Below are positions 25,203-33,443 of a stretch of DNA of 64,000 nt, piece by piece. Within the stretch, counting starts at the first letter, position 1. Each line of letters begins with the position of its first letter. Under the pieces are notes generated by a model. That model had not been told where the DNA came from. It was given only the letters and a program-made list of their open reading frames with translations, and ran no database searches. The stretch comes from CADEER01 sp965216585 (GTDB taxonomy: Bacteria > Desulfobacterota > Binatia > HRBIN30 > CADEER01): NCBI GenBank assembly GCA_965216585.1, contig CBDCGC010000003.1:4340001-4404000 (forward strand). Reading direction: 5' to 3'. The position numbers and the translations under genes were made by a program.

Positions 25203-25440
25203 TAACCACGGAGGTGCACTCAGGTCCACGGGGAATGATTCTCAACCACGGAGATGCACTCAGGGCTTCGGGGAAAAGATCTCGACCACGGAGGTTTCGC
25301 GGAGGTCCACGGAGAAGGGGTTCTCGACCGCTGAGATGCACTCAGGGCTTCGGGGAAAAGATCTCAACCACGGAAGAGTGCACTCAGGTCTTCAGGGAAG
25401 AGATCTCAACCACGGAGATCCACGGAGGTCCACGGAGAAG
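25203..25440. repeat. Degenerate tandem array (AACCACGGAG... units), copy 1
   Basis: Five to six degenerate units of about 35-45 bp built from CTCAACCACGGAGATGCACT and CAGGGCTTCGGGGAAAAGAT, ending in GGTCCACGGAGAAGAGACT. It lies between the start of the lipoprotein gene and the stop of the monooxygenase gene. The same array is present at 30924-31161. Confidence 0.75.
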
Positions 25441-25475
25441 AGACTCCCATTGCTACGGAAGACTGGACAGACATT

Positions 25476-25498
25476 CCCCCTCCTTGCCGAGGAGGGGG
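25476..25498. terminator. GC-rich hairpin downstream of the monooxygenase gene, copy 1
   Basis: Perfect 9-bp stem CCCCCTCCT/AGGAGGGGG with loop TGCCG. A short T run follows about 10 bases later on the plus strand. It sits 130 bp past the stop of the minus-strand monooxygenase gene. Terminator function is likely but not certain; the duplicate is at 31197-31219. Confidence 0.45.
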
Positions 25499-25548
25499 CA
25501 GGGGGTGTTTTTCAGGGACCCCCGAGAAGAGAATTCTCTTTCACGGCG

Positions 25549-25588
25549 TTTCGGTGTTTCGGTGTTTCGGTGTTTCGGTGTTTCGGTG
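25549..25588. repeat. TTTCGGTG x5 microsatellite
   Basis: Five perfect 8-bp units TTTCGGTG. The duplicate locus at 31270-31301 has four units and is the only length difference found in the near-identical part of the duplication. Confidence 0.95.
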
Positions 25589-25629
25589 TTTCAACGTGGA
25601 GCCCGCGTCTTCGGGGTGGTGCGTTCGGC

Positions 25630-27156
25630 TTACCCCTCGGCGGCGGCCGGGTGATCGACGACGCCGATGTCGGCGCTGTCGGAAGCGGGGGATAGCGCCT
25701 CGCCGCTGCTGCGGAACTCGATGACGCCGTCGTCGATGCGTCCCAGGCCGATCATCGCCCGGTCGAGGAGGTAGTTCTGATAGAGCCGCCACGGTCGCTT
25801 CGATCCTTGCTTGGGGAAGAGGTGCAAGGAGCGCTGGATGTAGCCGGAGCTGAAGTCGACCCAGTTTTCCTCTTCGACCGTCGGGTCGTTGCGCCGCGGC
25901 GTGCACAGCTCGTAGTCGTTCTCTTTCATGTAGTTGAGCAGCCGGCAGACGTACTCGCAGGTGAGGTCGCACTTCAGCGTCCACGAGGCGTTGGTGTATC
26001 CCATCGCGAACGCCGAGTTGGGCACGTCCTGGAGCATCATCCCCTTGTAGCTCATCTTACTCCCCGGCTCGACGGCAACGCCGTCGACGTCGGTTTCGAT
26101 ACCGCCCATCGACTGCAGCTCGAGGCCGGTCGCGGTGACGATGACGTCGGCTTCGAGCTCTTCGCCCGACTGCAACGCGAGTCCCGTTTCGGTGAACGTC
26201 TCGATGTGATCGGTGACCACCGAGGCGCTTCCCTCGCGAATCGAAGCGAAGAGATCGCCCTCGGGGACCAGACACATGCGCTGATCCCACGGGTTGTAGC
26301 GCGGGCTGAAGTGGGTCTTCACGTCGTAGTCGGGCCCCAGCTCTTTGCGCACCTGGTCGAGAATCGCTTTGCGGACCATCTTGGGGCGTTTGCGCGACAG
26401 GTTGAAGAAGAAGAGATTGAGCAGCACGTTCTTCCAGCGGGTGATGGCGTAGGCCAGCTTCTCGGGAACCCGGCTGCGCAGCCAGTTGGCCAGCGAATCC
26501 TCGGAGGGTCGCGCGACCATGTAGGTCGGCGAACGCTGCAGCATGGTGACGTGCGCTGCCTTCTTTGCCAGCTCGGGCACCAGTGTCACTGCGGTCGCGC
26601 CACTGCCGATGACGACGACGCGCTTCCCCTCGTAGTCGATGTCGTCGGTCCAGAACTGCGGATGAACGATGCGGCCGCCGAATTTCTCGACCCCTTCAAA
26701 GTCCGGCGTGTAGCCGCGGTCGTATCGGTAGTAGCCGCTGCACATGAAAAGGAAGTTGCAGGAAAAGCGCACCGGCTCCGAGTCATCGTCGCGTTCGACC
26801 TCGACCGTCCAGCGCGCCTCTTCGCTCGACCACGACGCCCGCTTCACCATGTGGCGGAAACGGATGTGTCGCTCGACGTCGTACTCCTCGGCCGTCTCGC
26901 GCAGGTATTCGAGAATCGAGGGCCCGTCGGCGATCGCTTTGGGATTCGTCCACGGCTTGAACGAATACCCGAGCGTATACATGTCGGAATCGGAGCGGAT
27001 GCCCGGATAGCGGAAGAGATCCCAGGTACCGCCGAGACGCTCCCTCCCCTCGAGAATCACGAAGCTGCGATCCGGACACTTCTCCTGCAGGTGAAAGGCC
27101 GCCCCGATGCCGGAGATCCCAGCGCCGACGACCACGACATCGAAATGCTCAGTCAT
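25630..27156 (-). CDS. Flavin-containing (Baeyer-Villiger type) monooxygenase, copy 1
   Basis: 508-residue FAD/NADPH monooxygenase of the EthA-like branch. The N-terminal FAD loop is GAGISGIG (about residues 11-18), followed by the GGTWDLFRYPG segment. The Baeyer-Villiger fingerprint is FGGRIVHPQFW (about 157-167), with the NADPH loop GSGATA (about 182-187) and ATGLE before the C-terminal domain. Predicted to insert oxygen into ketones or oxidise heteroatoms in the cytosol. The start ATG at 27156 overlaps no other gene. The N-terminal 200 codons differ from copy 2 (31343-32869) at many, mostly silent, positions, whereas the remaining 300 codons are identical. Confidence 0.92.
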   Translation of the reverse strand: MTEHFDVVVVGAGISGIGAAFHLQEKCPDRSFVILEGRERLGGTWDLFRYPGIRSDSDMYTLGYSFKPWTNPKAIADGPSILEYLRETAEEYDVERHIRFRHMVKRASWSSEEARWTVEVERDDDSEPVRFSCNFLFMCSGYYRYDRGYTPDFEGVEKFGGRIVHPQFWTDDIDYEGKRVVVIGSGATAVTLVPELAKKAAHVTMLQRSPTYMVARPSEDSLANWLRSRVPEKLAYAITRWKNVLLNLFFFNLSRKRPKMVRKAILDQVRKELGPDYDVKTHFSPRYNPWDQRMCLVPEGDLFASIREGSASVVTDHIETFTETGLALQSGEELEADVIVTATGLELQSMGGIETDVDGVAVEPGSKMSYKGMMLQDVPNSAFAMGYTNASWTLKCDLTCEYVCRLLNYMKENDYELCTPRRNDPTVEEENWVDFSSGYIQRSLHLFPKQGSKRPWRLYQNYLLDRAMIGLGRIDDGVIEFRSSGEALSPASDSADIGVVDHPAAAEG

Positions 27157-27266
27157 GACTCATCCGCCATTTCGTACCGTTCTTTCTATAGCATCTCGAT
27201 CAAGAATTCCGAGACGCCCCAACGAAAGAAGGCCCGGCGACCTGAAATCTGAAACCGTCTTGCGAG

Positions 27267-27320
27267 TGCCGGGACCGGGGCTCGAACCCGGACGGGACTA
27301 AGTCCCAAGGGATTTTAAGT
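27267..27320 (-). pseudogene. tRNA-Leu 3' fragment
   Basis: 3' part of a tRNA-Leu on the minus strand: it contains acceptor 3' strand TCCCGGC plus discriminator A, T arm CCGGGTTCGAGCCCCGG, a long variable arm (GGGACTTAGTCCC), and then the anticodon region to ACTTAAAATC. It breaks off inside the anticodon stem/loop; beyond 27320 the sequence is unrelated and more AT-rich. A matching 5' fragment lies at 33901-33942. Confidence 0.85.
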
Positions 27321-27431
27321 GTTCTCAGGATAAAGCTAACGGCTTAGAATTTTTGAAATTTATTCGCACAACTGCGCAACTGTGTAACTCTATGTGGAAA
27401 TCCTGGGCCCTTTTTTGGGGTTTTAAAGTTC

Positions 27432-27461
27432 TTGACGCCCGAGAGGCTCCCGCGGTATGAT
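27432..27461 (+). promoter_or_regulatory. Sigma70-type promoter of parDE
   Basis: TTGACG (27432-27437) and TATGAT (27456-27461) are separated by 18 bp and lie about 58 bp upstream of the antitoxin ATG at 27519. The sequence after the -10 is A-rich, as expected for an autoregulated antitoxin operator. Confidence 0.65.
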
Positions 27462-27518
27462 GAACACATAATAACACAAGTGAATTCAAATGAACCACCT
27501 ATCGAACGGAGCCTTCAA

Positions 27519-27776
27519 ATGTCTGATACTGAAAGCTTTTCTGTCCGCGTCTCACCGGAAACCCGCGCCAAACTAGATCGGCTTGCGGCCAGTATGGAAC
27601 GTCCGCGCAGCTATCTCGTCAAAGAAGCGATCAACCAGTATGTGGCCTACCACGGTTGGAAGGCCGAATGGGTTGCTAAAGGGCTTGCGGCGGCCGAGCG
27701 AGGTGATTTTCATGACCATGACGAGGTCGTTGGCGCCCTGCGCGCACGCATCAAAGATAAGCGGCCCCCTGGATGA
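27519..27776 (+). CDS. parD: ParD-like (CopG/RHH) antitoxin
   Basis: 85-residue antitoxin: FSVRVSPETRAKLDRLAASM followed by SYLVKEAINQYV is a ribbon-helix-helix DNA-binding domain. The C-terminal part (AAERGDFHDHDEVVGALRAR) would wrap the toxin. ATG at 27519 is chosen over the upstream start at 27432, since the RHH strand begins there and the promoter occupies the upstream sequence. Overlaps parE by four bases (ATGA). First gene of the AT-rich insert beyond the broken tRNA-Leu. Confidence 0.88.
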   Translation: MSDTESFSVRVSPETRAKLDRLAASMERPRSYLVKEAINQYVAYHGWKAEWVAKGLAAAERGDFHDHDEVVGALRARIKDKRPPG

Positions 27777-28054
27777 GGCTGCGCTGGACAACACCGGCAC
27801 GCGAGGATCTGACGGCCATCCTCGACTACATCGCAGAGGAGAATCCTGCGGCGGCGCTGGATGTCTTGGATCAAATCGATCACGCTACCCAGCAGCTCGC
27901 GAGTTTCCCACTTTCCGGGCGCATGGGCATCGTTGAGGGCACACGCGAACTCGTCATCCCGGGTCTGCCTTATGTGCTTATCTACCGCACTCCAGATGCC
28001 GGGCTCGACATCTTGCGCCTCCTCCACGCAGCGCGACAATGGCCGCCAGGATGA
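27773..28054 (+). CDS. parE: ParE/RelE-family toxin
   Basis: 93-residue toxin of the RelE/ParE superfamily: RLRWTTPAREDLTAILDYIA, then LSGRMGIVEGTRELVIPGLPYVLIYRT, and a C-terminal ILRLLHAARQW motif with the conserved His/Arg. Complete and intact, unlike the remnant at 9214-9343. ParE members poison DNA gyrase and RelE members cleave mRNA; the sequence does not distinguish them with certainty, though the RHH partner favours ParE. Confidence 0.9.
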   Translation: MRLRWTTPAREDLTAILDYIAEENPAAALDVLDQIDHATQQLASFPLSGRMGIVEGTRELVIPGLPYVLIYRTPDAGLDILRLLHAARQWPPG

Positions 28055-28507
28055 GCCGAAATCAAAGTCACTGCAGTAACGGCGCTGCGATCGATCTCAT
28101 CAGCGCGGCCGGTGACACCGCAGTTTCCTGAGATCCCCTCGTAAGATGACTTGAGTGCATCCCTTTGAGACATCCGTAGTTTCCCCAATTGCGGCCCCCA
28201 GCCCGGCATGAGACGAAACTGTCAATGGCTTGGAAATTGGATTCGGAGATCGAAGACGTTGATTGGAGTAATGCCTGCTTGGTCGGACAAAGAGGGGCGT
28301 GAAAAACTCTGATGCGACTCTGGTGCCGAGCGGATCTTGAGCCGGCGCAGACAAAGCGGCGCGTTCCGGGGAAAAAGGAGCTTGATACACGCGGGAGCGC
28401 GGGCTACTTCCCCTTCTCTCAAACCCTCAAATCCACCCACATCAACTGCAGAAGACCCCCCCTTTTTTTCTTGCTTCACAAAGCACCAAGAACTAGGCTA
28501 ATTGCCG
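28055..28507. other. Intergenic stretch without recognisable gene
   Basis: About 450 bp of mixed-composition sequence after parE. No frame has convincing protein character on either strand and no hairpin or repeat stands out. It ends in a pyrimidine-rich run (ACCCCCCCTTTTTTTCTTGC) shortly before the secreted-protein gene. Confidence 0.6.
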
Positions 28508-29011
28508 ATGGCATACCCTGTTATTGCTTTGATTCTTTTACTTGCCTCGCCTGTTTATCCCGAATGTGCTGGTGATTGCGATGGTGACGGATCAATTGCC
28601 GTTGCGGAGCTCGTTCTTGCCGTAAGAATATCGCTTGGAATGAGTCCCATAGGAGTGTGCCGCCGAAGTGATGGTGACATGAACGGTACCGTGTCGATCG
28701 GTGAGCTAGTCTCCATAGCGGGAGTTGCCCTCAATGGATGCACCTCATCAGAGCCGACGCCAACGACAATGCCCGTGTTTCCGACTCCGAGCCTAGACCG
28801 TGCTGGAGAATGTGAACCGTGCAATTTTTTCGCTCTTTTTGCTTGTCGTATGCAGTGCGAAGCGTCTTACTGTAGACCACGCCCGACCACGCCAGAGTGC
28901 AGATCTGCCTGCCGCGCAAGTTGCCAGCCCTGTCAAGATGGGCTTTCGTGCCTAGAACACCTCATTGGGCCAAACCCCTGCGGGGATGTAACCGGTGCAT
29001 GCTTCCCATAA
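28508..29011 (+). CDS. Secreted dockerin-like, Cys-rich protein
   Basis: 167-residue secreted protein: signal peptide MAYPVIALILLLASPVYP, then two calcium-loop units, GDCDGDGSIAVAELVLAVRI and GDMNGTVSIGELVSIAGVAL, each ending in a Cys, as in dockerin-like repeats. A Thr/Pro-rich linker and a C-terminal Cys-rich region (CEPCNFFALFACRMQCEASY) follow. The architecture matches the frameshifted gene at 6885-7459 in reverse domain order. Lies in the AT-rich insert. Likely extracellular; partner unknown, and no cohesin is visible in the window. Confidence 0.75.
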   Translation: MAYPVIALILLLASPVYPECAGDCDGDGSIAVAELVLAVRISLGMSPIGVCRRSDGDMNGTVSIGELVSIAGVALNGCTSSEPTPTTMPVFPTPSLDRAGECEPCNFFALFACRMQCEASYCRPRPTTPECRSACRASCQPCQDGLSCLEHLIGPNPCGDVTGACFP

Positions 29012-29236
29012 TGTGACACGCTGTTGGTTAGCTTTGAAGCCCGTTGAAAGAAGAGGGCGGTGTGCGAGGGTTTCCGGGTCAGAGCAAGGCGCGAAACCGG
29101 AGGTAAAGTCAAAGCTTTTTTGAGTTGAGGATTTCGCAACGCAGAGGGACGTAGCTCTGGCACCAAAACCGCTCACAGCGTGCATCCTGTTTTTCAACGT
29201 ACGGTTAGGCCAAGATGCAGTTCCGGAGGTTGTCGC

Positions 29237-29905
29237 ATGCTATACTTAACTTGCTTTCTTGCCGTAGTGTTTTTGGTTCTGAACCCTACAGTTTCTCATT
29301 GTCAGGCATATTCGTTTGCTAATGACCCGGTTTTTTCCTCGAATGTTACAATCTCATATGACAACTCCACTGTGCCAAGCACTTTCGCATATTCGTTTGC
29401 TAATGACCCGGTTTTTTCCTCGAATGTTACAATCTCATATGACAACTCCACTGTGCCAAGCACTTTCGCAGTGCCTACTGGTGCCTCTAGGCCCGGAGTC
29501 CTAACCGGTGGTGGCGCAACGACATCTGGCGGCGGCACCAGCCAAGGATTCAGTTGCCAAGGGGGTAGCATTGGCGTAACCGCCACATGTGCGCCGTCTT
29601 GTGCCGTACCTCCCGCGGGTGCGATATCCGACTGGACGTCTCTATTCGTGGTCGAATACGGTCTCCAGATCGACAATACCTGGAAGGACTATGAGTTTGA
29701 CGGTACGCCTGCGACCAGAGACGACGTGCTGGTGTACGTTCGCGATTGGTTCAAGACAGTCCATTCGGTTCTCAAGAGAGTGATGATGACGGCGACGTCG
29801 GGCCGCAGCTCCAGGGATTTTTGTCCGGCCCAGTCGATCCACTGCACGGTTTCGACGTCGGGCGTGACCGACACTTCCGTCGGTCCGAAGTGGATGCCGA
29901 GCTGA
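29237..29905 (+). CDS. Chimeric exported protein, truncated at a duplication junction
   Basis: Signal peptide MLYLTCFLAVVFLVLNPTVS, then a perfect tandem pair of 27-residue repeats (AYSFANDPVFSSNVTISYDN...), a Gly/Ser/Thr linker, a Cys-bearing segment and WKDYEFDGTPATRDDVLVYV. At 29781 the sequence switches abruptly to the antisense of the duplicated lipoprotein gene, so the last 42 codons are accidental. The native gene therefore lost its 3' end at the junction. ATG at 29237 is chosen at the start of the signal peptide. Family not recognised. Confidence 0.6.
   Translation: MLYLTCFLAVVFLVLNPTVSHCQAYSFANDPVFSSNVTISYDNSTVPSTFAYSFANDPVFSSNVTISYDNSTVPSTFAVPTGASRPGVLTGGGATTSGGGTSQGFSCQGGSIGVTATCAPSCAVPPAGAISDWTSLFVVEYGLQIDNTWKDYEFDGTPATRDDVLVYVRDWFKTVHSVLKRVMMTATSGRSSRDFCPAQSIHCTVSTSGVTDTSVGPKWMPS
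29306..29467 (+). repeat. Perfect 81-bp tandem duplication inside the exported protein gene
   Basis: Two consecutive 81-bp units (29306-29386 and 29387-29467) that are identical by inspection and keep the reading frame, encoding a 27-residue repeat twice. Perfect identity implies recent expansion. Confidence 0.95.
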
Positions 29906-30894
29906 GTCGCGTCGGGTCTCGCCGCCAGGCGTTCCTCGACCAGCGTTTCGATCTGCTCCCGCACCGGGATCGGCGAGGAGGGGTCGATCTGCGGCCGGCC
30001 GCCCTGTTGGACGTTGTGCAGGGTGATGCCGGTGCTGTGAGACATTCCGAAGAGGACGCGCAGCTCCTCGAGCTCGGCGACGCGCCGGGCGCGCGACTCG
30101 GCCGACGAAACGCCGCGTCCGGCGCCGCGAAACGACTCACCGCGGTTCTTGAGGATCCACTCCAGTGCGCGTTCCGCTTCGTCGATGGGGAAGTCGCCGT
30201 CGGAGAACGCCTCCAAATGCTCGAGCGGGTGGGCGCCGTGGAAGGTGAAGCCGCGGAAGCGAAAGTCGGGCGTGTAGTCGTTGCTGACGCCGGCGCCGCT
30301 GGTGCGAGCCAACGCCGTCGCTGTCGCGGCGCGCTGTCGCACCTGGTGCAGCGGCAGGCGCGGCACCCACTCTTCCTCGGGATGGAAGAAACGCACGCCG
30401 AGGCGGCGCAGCAGCTCGTAGACGGCGTATTGACGCGCCAGCTTGCCGTCGCCGGCGAGCAGCACGACGGTGGCACCGCGGTCGTCCCCGACCAGAGAGT
30501 TGGGAAAATCGCCTTCGTCGGTGACGAGCACGCGAAAGCCACCGTTGGCGAGGGAGACGACTTCGCCGCGCCGAACGCGCTCGGGTGCGAGCATTTCGGC
30601 GTCGAGGACGACGACCAAGCCGGCGCTGGCGCGCTCTGCGCGGTCGAGGATTTCCGCCATCGATGCGCCGGCCGGCAGCCTGTGCACGGCCGGGCGGACT
30701 CCGGTGATGCGTTCGAGGTAGTCGCCGGACGTCGCCACCAGGCGGTCGCGCAGCGCATCGCCCTCATCGGCGGCGACGACGAGCACGGCACTCTTCTCGA
30801 CCGCGGTGATGGTTCGCGTCGTGTCGTCGTTGCAGGCGGCGATCCACGAGATCGCGGCGAGAAGGGCGCAGAGAGTTCGCTTTGCGTCGGGCAT
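29689..30894 (-). pseudogene. Truncated second copy of the large lipoprotein gene
   Basis: Copy 2 of the 5' part of the gene at 22066-25173. From ATG 30894 it is identical to copy 1 except for one substitution (AAAATAL to AATATAL), keeping the signal peptide and the glucuronidase-like N-terminal domain. At 29781 it runs into the antisense of the exported protein gene and stops at 29689 after about 30 unrelated residues. About 370 of 1035 residues remain, so the enzyme core is missing. It could still be expressed as a lipoprotein fragment, but loss of function is likely. Confidence 0.85.
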
Positions 30895-30923
30895 CTTCGT
30901 CCTCATCACGGAGAACGGACTCT

Positions 30924-31161
30924 TAACCACGGAGGTGCACTCAGGTCCACGGGGAATGATTCTCAACCACGGAGATGCACTCAGGGCTTCGGGGAAAAGA
31001 TCTCGACCACGGAGGTTTCGCGGAGGTCCACGGAGAAGGGGTTCTCGACCGCTGAGATGCACTCAGGGCTTCGGGGAAAAGATCTCAACCACGGAAGAGT
31101 GCACTCAGGTCTTCAGGGAAGAGATCTCAACCACGGAGATCCACGGAGGTCCACGGAGAAG
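30924..31161. repeat. Degenerate tandem array, copy 2
   Basis: Duplicate of the array at 25203-25440, identical by inspection. Confidence 0.75.
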
Positions 31162-31196
31162 AGACTCCCATTGCTACGGAAGACTGGACAGACATT

Positions 31197-31219
31197 CCCC
31201 CTCCTTGCCGAGGAGGGGG
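31197..31219. terminator. GC-rich hairpin, copy 2
   Basis: Duplicate of 25476-25498: 9-bp stem CCCCCTCCT/AGGAGGGGG, loop TGCCG, downstream of monooxygenase copy 2. Confidence 0.45.
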
Positions 31220-31269
31220 CAGGGGGTGTTTTTCAGGGACCCCCGAGAAGAGAATTCTCTTTCACGGCG

Positions 31270-31301
31270 TTTCGGTGTTTCGGTGTTTCGGTGTTTCGGT
31301 G
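31270..31301. repeat. TTTCGGTG x4 microsatellite
   Basis: Four units of TTTCGGTG, versus five in the duplicate at 25549-25588. Confidence 0.95.
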
Positions 31302-31342
31302 TTTCAACGTGGAGCCCGCGTCTTCGGGGTGGTGCGTTCGGC

Positions 31343-32869
31343 TTACCCCTCGGCGGCGGCCGGGTGATCGACGACGCCGATGTCGGCGCTGTCGGAAGCG
31401 GGGGATAGCGCCTCGCCGCTGCTGCGGAACTCGATGACGCCGTCGTCGATGCGTCCCAGGCCGATCATCGCCCGGTCGAGGAGGTAGTTCTGATAGAGCC
31501 GCCACGGTCGCTTCGATCCTTGCTTGGGGAAGAGGTGCAAGGAGCGCTGGATGTAGCCGGAGCTGAAGTCGACCCAGTTTTCCTCTTCGACCGTCGGGTC
31601 GTTGCGCCGCGGCGTGCACAGCTCGTAGTCGTTCTCTTTCATGTAGTTGAGCAGCCGGCAGACGTACTCGCAGGTGAGGTCGCACTTCAGCGTCCACGAG
31701 GCGTTGGTGTATCCCATCGCGAACGCCGAGTTGGGCACGTCCTGGAGCATCATCCCCTTGTAGCTCATCTTACTCCCCGGCTCGACGGCAACGCCGTCGA
31801 CGTCGGTTTCGATACCGCCCATCGACTGCAGCTCGAGGCCGGTCGCGGTGACGATGACGTCGGCTTCGAGCTCTTCGCCCGACTGCAACGCGAGTCCCGT
31901 TTCGGTGAACGTCTCGATGTGATCGGTGACCACCGAGGCGCTTCCCTCGCGAATCGAAGCGAAGAGATCGCCCTCGGGGACCAGACACATGCGCTGATCC
32001 CACGGGTTGTAGCGCGGGCTGAAGTGGGTCTTCACGTCGTAGTCGGGCCCCAGCTCTTTGCGCACCTGGTCGAGAATCGCTTTGCGGACCATCTTGGGGC
32101 GTTTGCGCGACAGGTTGAAGAAGAAGAGATTGAGCAGCACGTTCTTCCAGCGGGTGATGGCGTAGGCCAGCTTCTCGGGAACCCGGCTGCGCAGCCAGTT
32201 GGCCAGCGAATCCTCGGAGGGTCGCGCGACCATGTAGGTCGGCGAACGCTGCAGCATGGTGACGTGCGCCGCTTTCTTCGCCAGCTCGGGCACCAGCGTC
32301 ACCGCGGTCGCGCCACTGCCGATGACGACGACGCGCTTCCCCTCGTAGTCGACGTCGTCGGTCCAGAACTGCGGATGAACGATGCGGCCGCCGAATTTCT
32401 CGACCCCTTCAAAGTCCGGCGTGTAGCCGCGGTCGTATCGGTAGTAGCCGCTGCACATGAAAAGGAAGTTGCAGGAAAAGCGCACCGGCTCCGAAGCGTC
32501 GTCGCGTTCGACCTCGACCGTCCAGCGCGCCTCTTCGCTCGACCACGACGCCCGCTTGACCATGTGGCGGAAACGGATGTGTCGCTCGACGTCGTACTCC
32601 TCGGCCGTCTCGCGCAGGTATTCGAGAATCGAGGGCCCGTCGGCAATCGCCTTGGGATTCGTCCACGGCTTGAACGAATAGCCGAGCGTATACATGTCGG
32701 AATCGGAGCGGATGCCCGGATAACGGAAGAGATCCCAGGTACCGCCGAGACGCTCGCGCCCCTCGAGAATCACGAAGCTGCGATCGGGACACTTCTCTTG
32801 CAGGTGATAGCCCGCGCCAATCCCAGAAATCCCAGCGCCGACCACGACAACGTCGAAATGCTCAGTCAT
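31343..32869 (-). CDS. Flavin-containing (Baeyer-Villiger type) monooxygenase, copy 2
   Basis: 508-residue paralogue of the gene at 25630-27156 with all motifs intact: GAGISGIG, FGGRIVHPQFW, GSGATA. It differs at a few residues in the N-terminal 200 only (for example GAGYHLQEK for GAAFHLQEK, DDASEPV for DDDSEPV, TDDVDY for TDDIDY) and is identical downstream. The frame also has an ATG one codon earlier (32872). Both copies appear functional, giving two almost identical enzymes. It lies 120 bp from the intact tRNA-Leu. Confidence 0.92.
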   Translation of the reverse strand: MTEHFDVVVVGAGISGIGAGYHLQEKCPDRSFVILEGRERLGGTWDLFRYPGIRSDSDMYTLGYSFKPWTNPKAIADGPSILEYLRETAEEYDVERHIRFRHMVKRASWSSEEARWTVEVERDDASEPVRFSCNFLFMCSGYYRYDRGYTPDFEGVEKFGGRIVHPQFWTDDVDYEGKRVVVIGSGATAVTLVPELAKKAAHVTMLQRSPTYMVARPSEDSLANWLRSRVPEKLAYAITRWKNVLLNLFFFNLSRKRPKMVRKAILDQVRKELGPDYDVKTHFSPRYNPWDQRMCLVPEGDLFASIREGSASVVTDHIETFTETGLALQSGEELEADVIVTATGLELQSMGGIETDVDGVAVEPGSKMSYKGMMLQDVPNSAFAMGYTNASWTLKCDLTCEYVCRLLNYMKENDYELCTPRRNDPTVEEENWVDFSSGYIQRSLHLFPKQGSKRPWRLYQNYLLDRAMIGLGRIDDGVIEFRSSGEALSPASDSADIGVVDHPAAAEG

Positions 32870-32989
32870 CACTCACCCGCCATTCCGTACCATTCTTTAC
32901 TATCGCACCCCGCAGCGAATTCCGAGCCGGCCTCGAAAGAAGTCCGAGCAGCGGTGAGCATGAGACTTGGAGCCTGAAACTGCTTTTGA

Positions 32990-33074
32990 TGCCGGGAGCG
33001 GGGCTCGAACCCGCACGGAGCTAAGCTCCAAGGGATTTTAAGTCCCTTGTGTCTGCCAGTTCCACCATCCCGGC
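32990..33074 (-). tRNA. tRNA-Leu (UAA)
   Basis: 85-nt class II tRNA on the minus strand. Acceptor GCCGGGA/TCCCGGC, discriminator A. The anticodon stem AGGGA/TCCCT encloses the loop CTTAAAA with anticodon TAA. A long variable arm (GGAGCTTAGCTCC) and T arm GCGGGTTCGAGCCCCGC are present. CCA is not encoded. It lies between the split tRNA-Leu fragments at 27267-27320 and 33901-33942. Confidence 0.97.
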
Positions 33075-33138
33075 GCAGTAGGGATTTCAGCTACTTGGCC
33101 TTCTCGGAAGCATCCTCAGCTCCCGTTTTGTCGGCGAT

Positions 33139-33160
33139 TGTGCCCGATATTGTGCCCGCG
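33139..33160 (-). repeat. GGGCACA-N5-GGGCACA direct repeat, copy 1
   Basis: On the minus strand two GGGCACA heptamers are separated by 5 bp. A second such pair, with about three mismatches over 22 bp, is at 33789-33810. The two bracket hicAB. The spacing resembles recombinase arm-binding sites, which is inference. Confidence 0.5.
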
Positions 33161-33243
33161 GCCAAATTGAGACGGCAGGCTACCTTCTTTGCGCTTGCCA
33201 TCGCATCCGCCCAACTCGGCGAACGGCCCGCCACCGAGGCAGA

Positions 33244-33438
33244 TCAGAACTGCTTGCCCAACCCCGCTTGCTTGAGAACGCCGTTGGCCGTGTGTCTCGA
33301 CAGGATTTTTCCATCGACGACGAAACGACGACCGGAGATCGGGCTGGACCAGATCTCATGGTCGCCCTTGCCCTGCCGCTCGAATCGACAACCTGCGTCG
33401 ATAAGGATCCGCTTCAACTGCGGCGTGTAGTTGGCCAC
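33244..33438 (-). CDS. hicA: HicA-family mRNA interferase toxin
   Basis: 64-residue toxin of the HicA/YcfA type: LKRILIDAGCRFERQGKGDH with the catalytic His in GKGDHEIW, then RFVVDGKILSRHTANGVLKQ, the standard double-stranded RNA-binding-like fold. HicA cleaves mRNA independently of the ribosome in characterised systems. It lies five bases downstream of hicB on the minus strand. The order antitoxin-then-toxin is reversed from the E. coli type but common for DUF1902 partners. Intact. Confidence 0.9.
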   Translation of the reverse strand: MANYTPQLKRILIDAGCRFERQGKGDHEIWSSPISGRRFVVDGKILSRHTANGVLKQAGLGKQF

Positions 33439-33443
33439 TCGGA

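Larger units (their letters stand above)
24060..27160. repeat. Long direct duplication, copy 1
   Basis: Begins at 24060 inside the lipoprotein gene and runs through the intergenic arrays and the whole monooxygenase gene. The partner is 29781-32873 (offset 5721, becoming 5713 after the TTTCGGTG array, which has one unit fewer). By eye, 24060-26556 differs at only about two positions plus the array. From 26557 to the monooxygenase start the copies differ at many positions. Weaker homology continues to the tRNA-Leu sequences on both sides. Confidence 0.9.
29781..32873. repeat. Long direct duplication, copy 2
   Basis: Partner of 24060-27160. The left junction (29780/29781) is non-homologous and lies inside two overlapping antisense reading frames. 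The right side grades into homology with the tRNA-Leu region. Contains the truncated lipoprotein gene, repeat arrays and the second monooxygenase. Confidence 0.9.

Noticed and set aside
25203..25440. Possible CRISPR array in the AACCACGGAG tandem repeats
   Set aside because: Units are degenerate and contiguous without unique equal-length spacers, and no cas genes are present.
23605..25695. Long plus-strand frame opposite the lipoprotein gene
   Set aside because: Antisense shadow; the minus-strand frame has the signal peptide, lipobox and family-like motifs.
28508..29011. Dockerin-type cellulosomal subunit
   Set aside because: Calcium loops are dockerin-like, but no catalytic or carbohydrate-binding module and no cohesin are seen, so cellulosome membership is not claimed.
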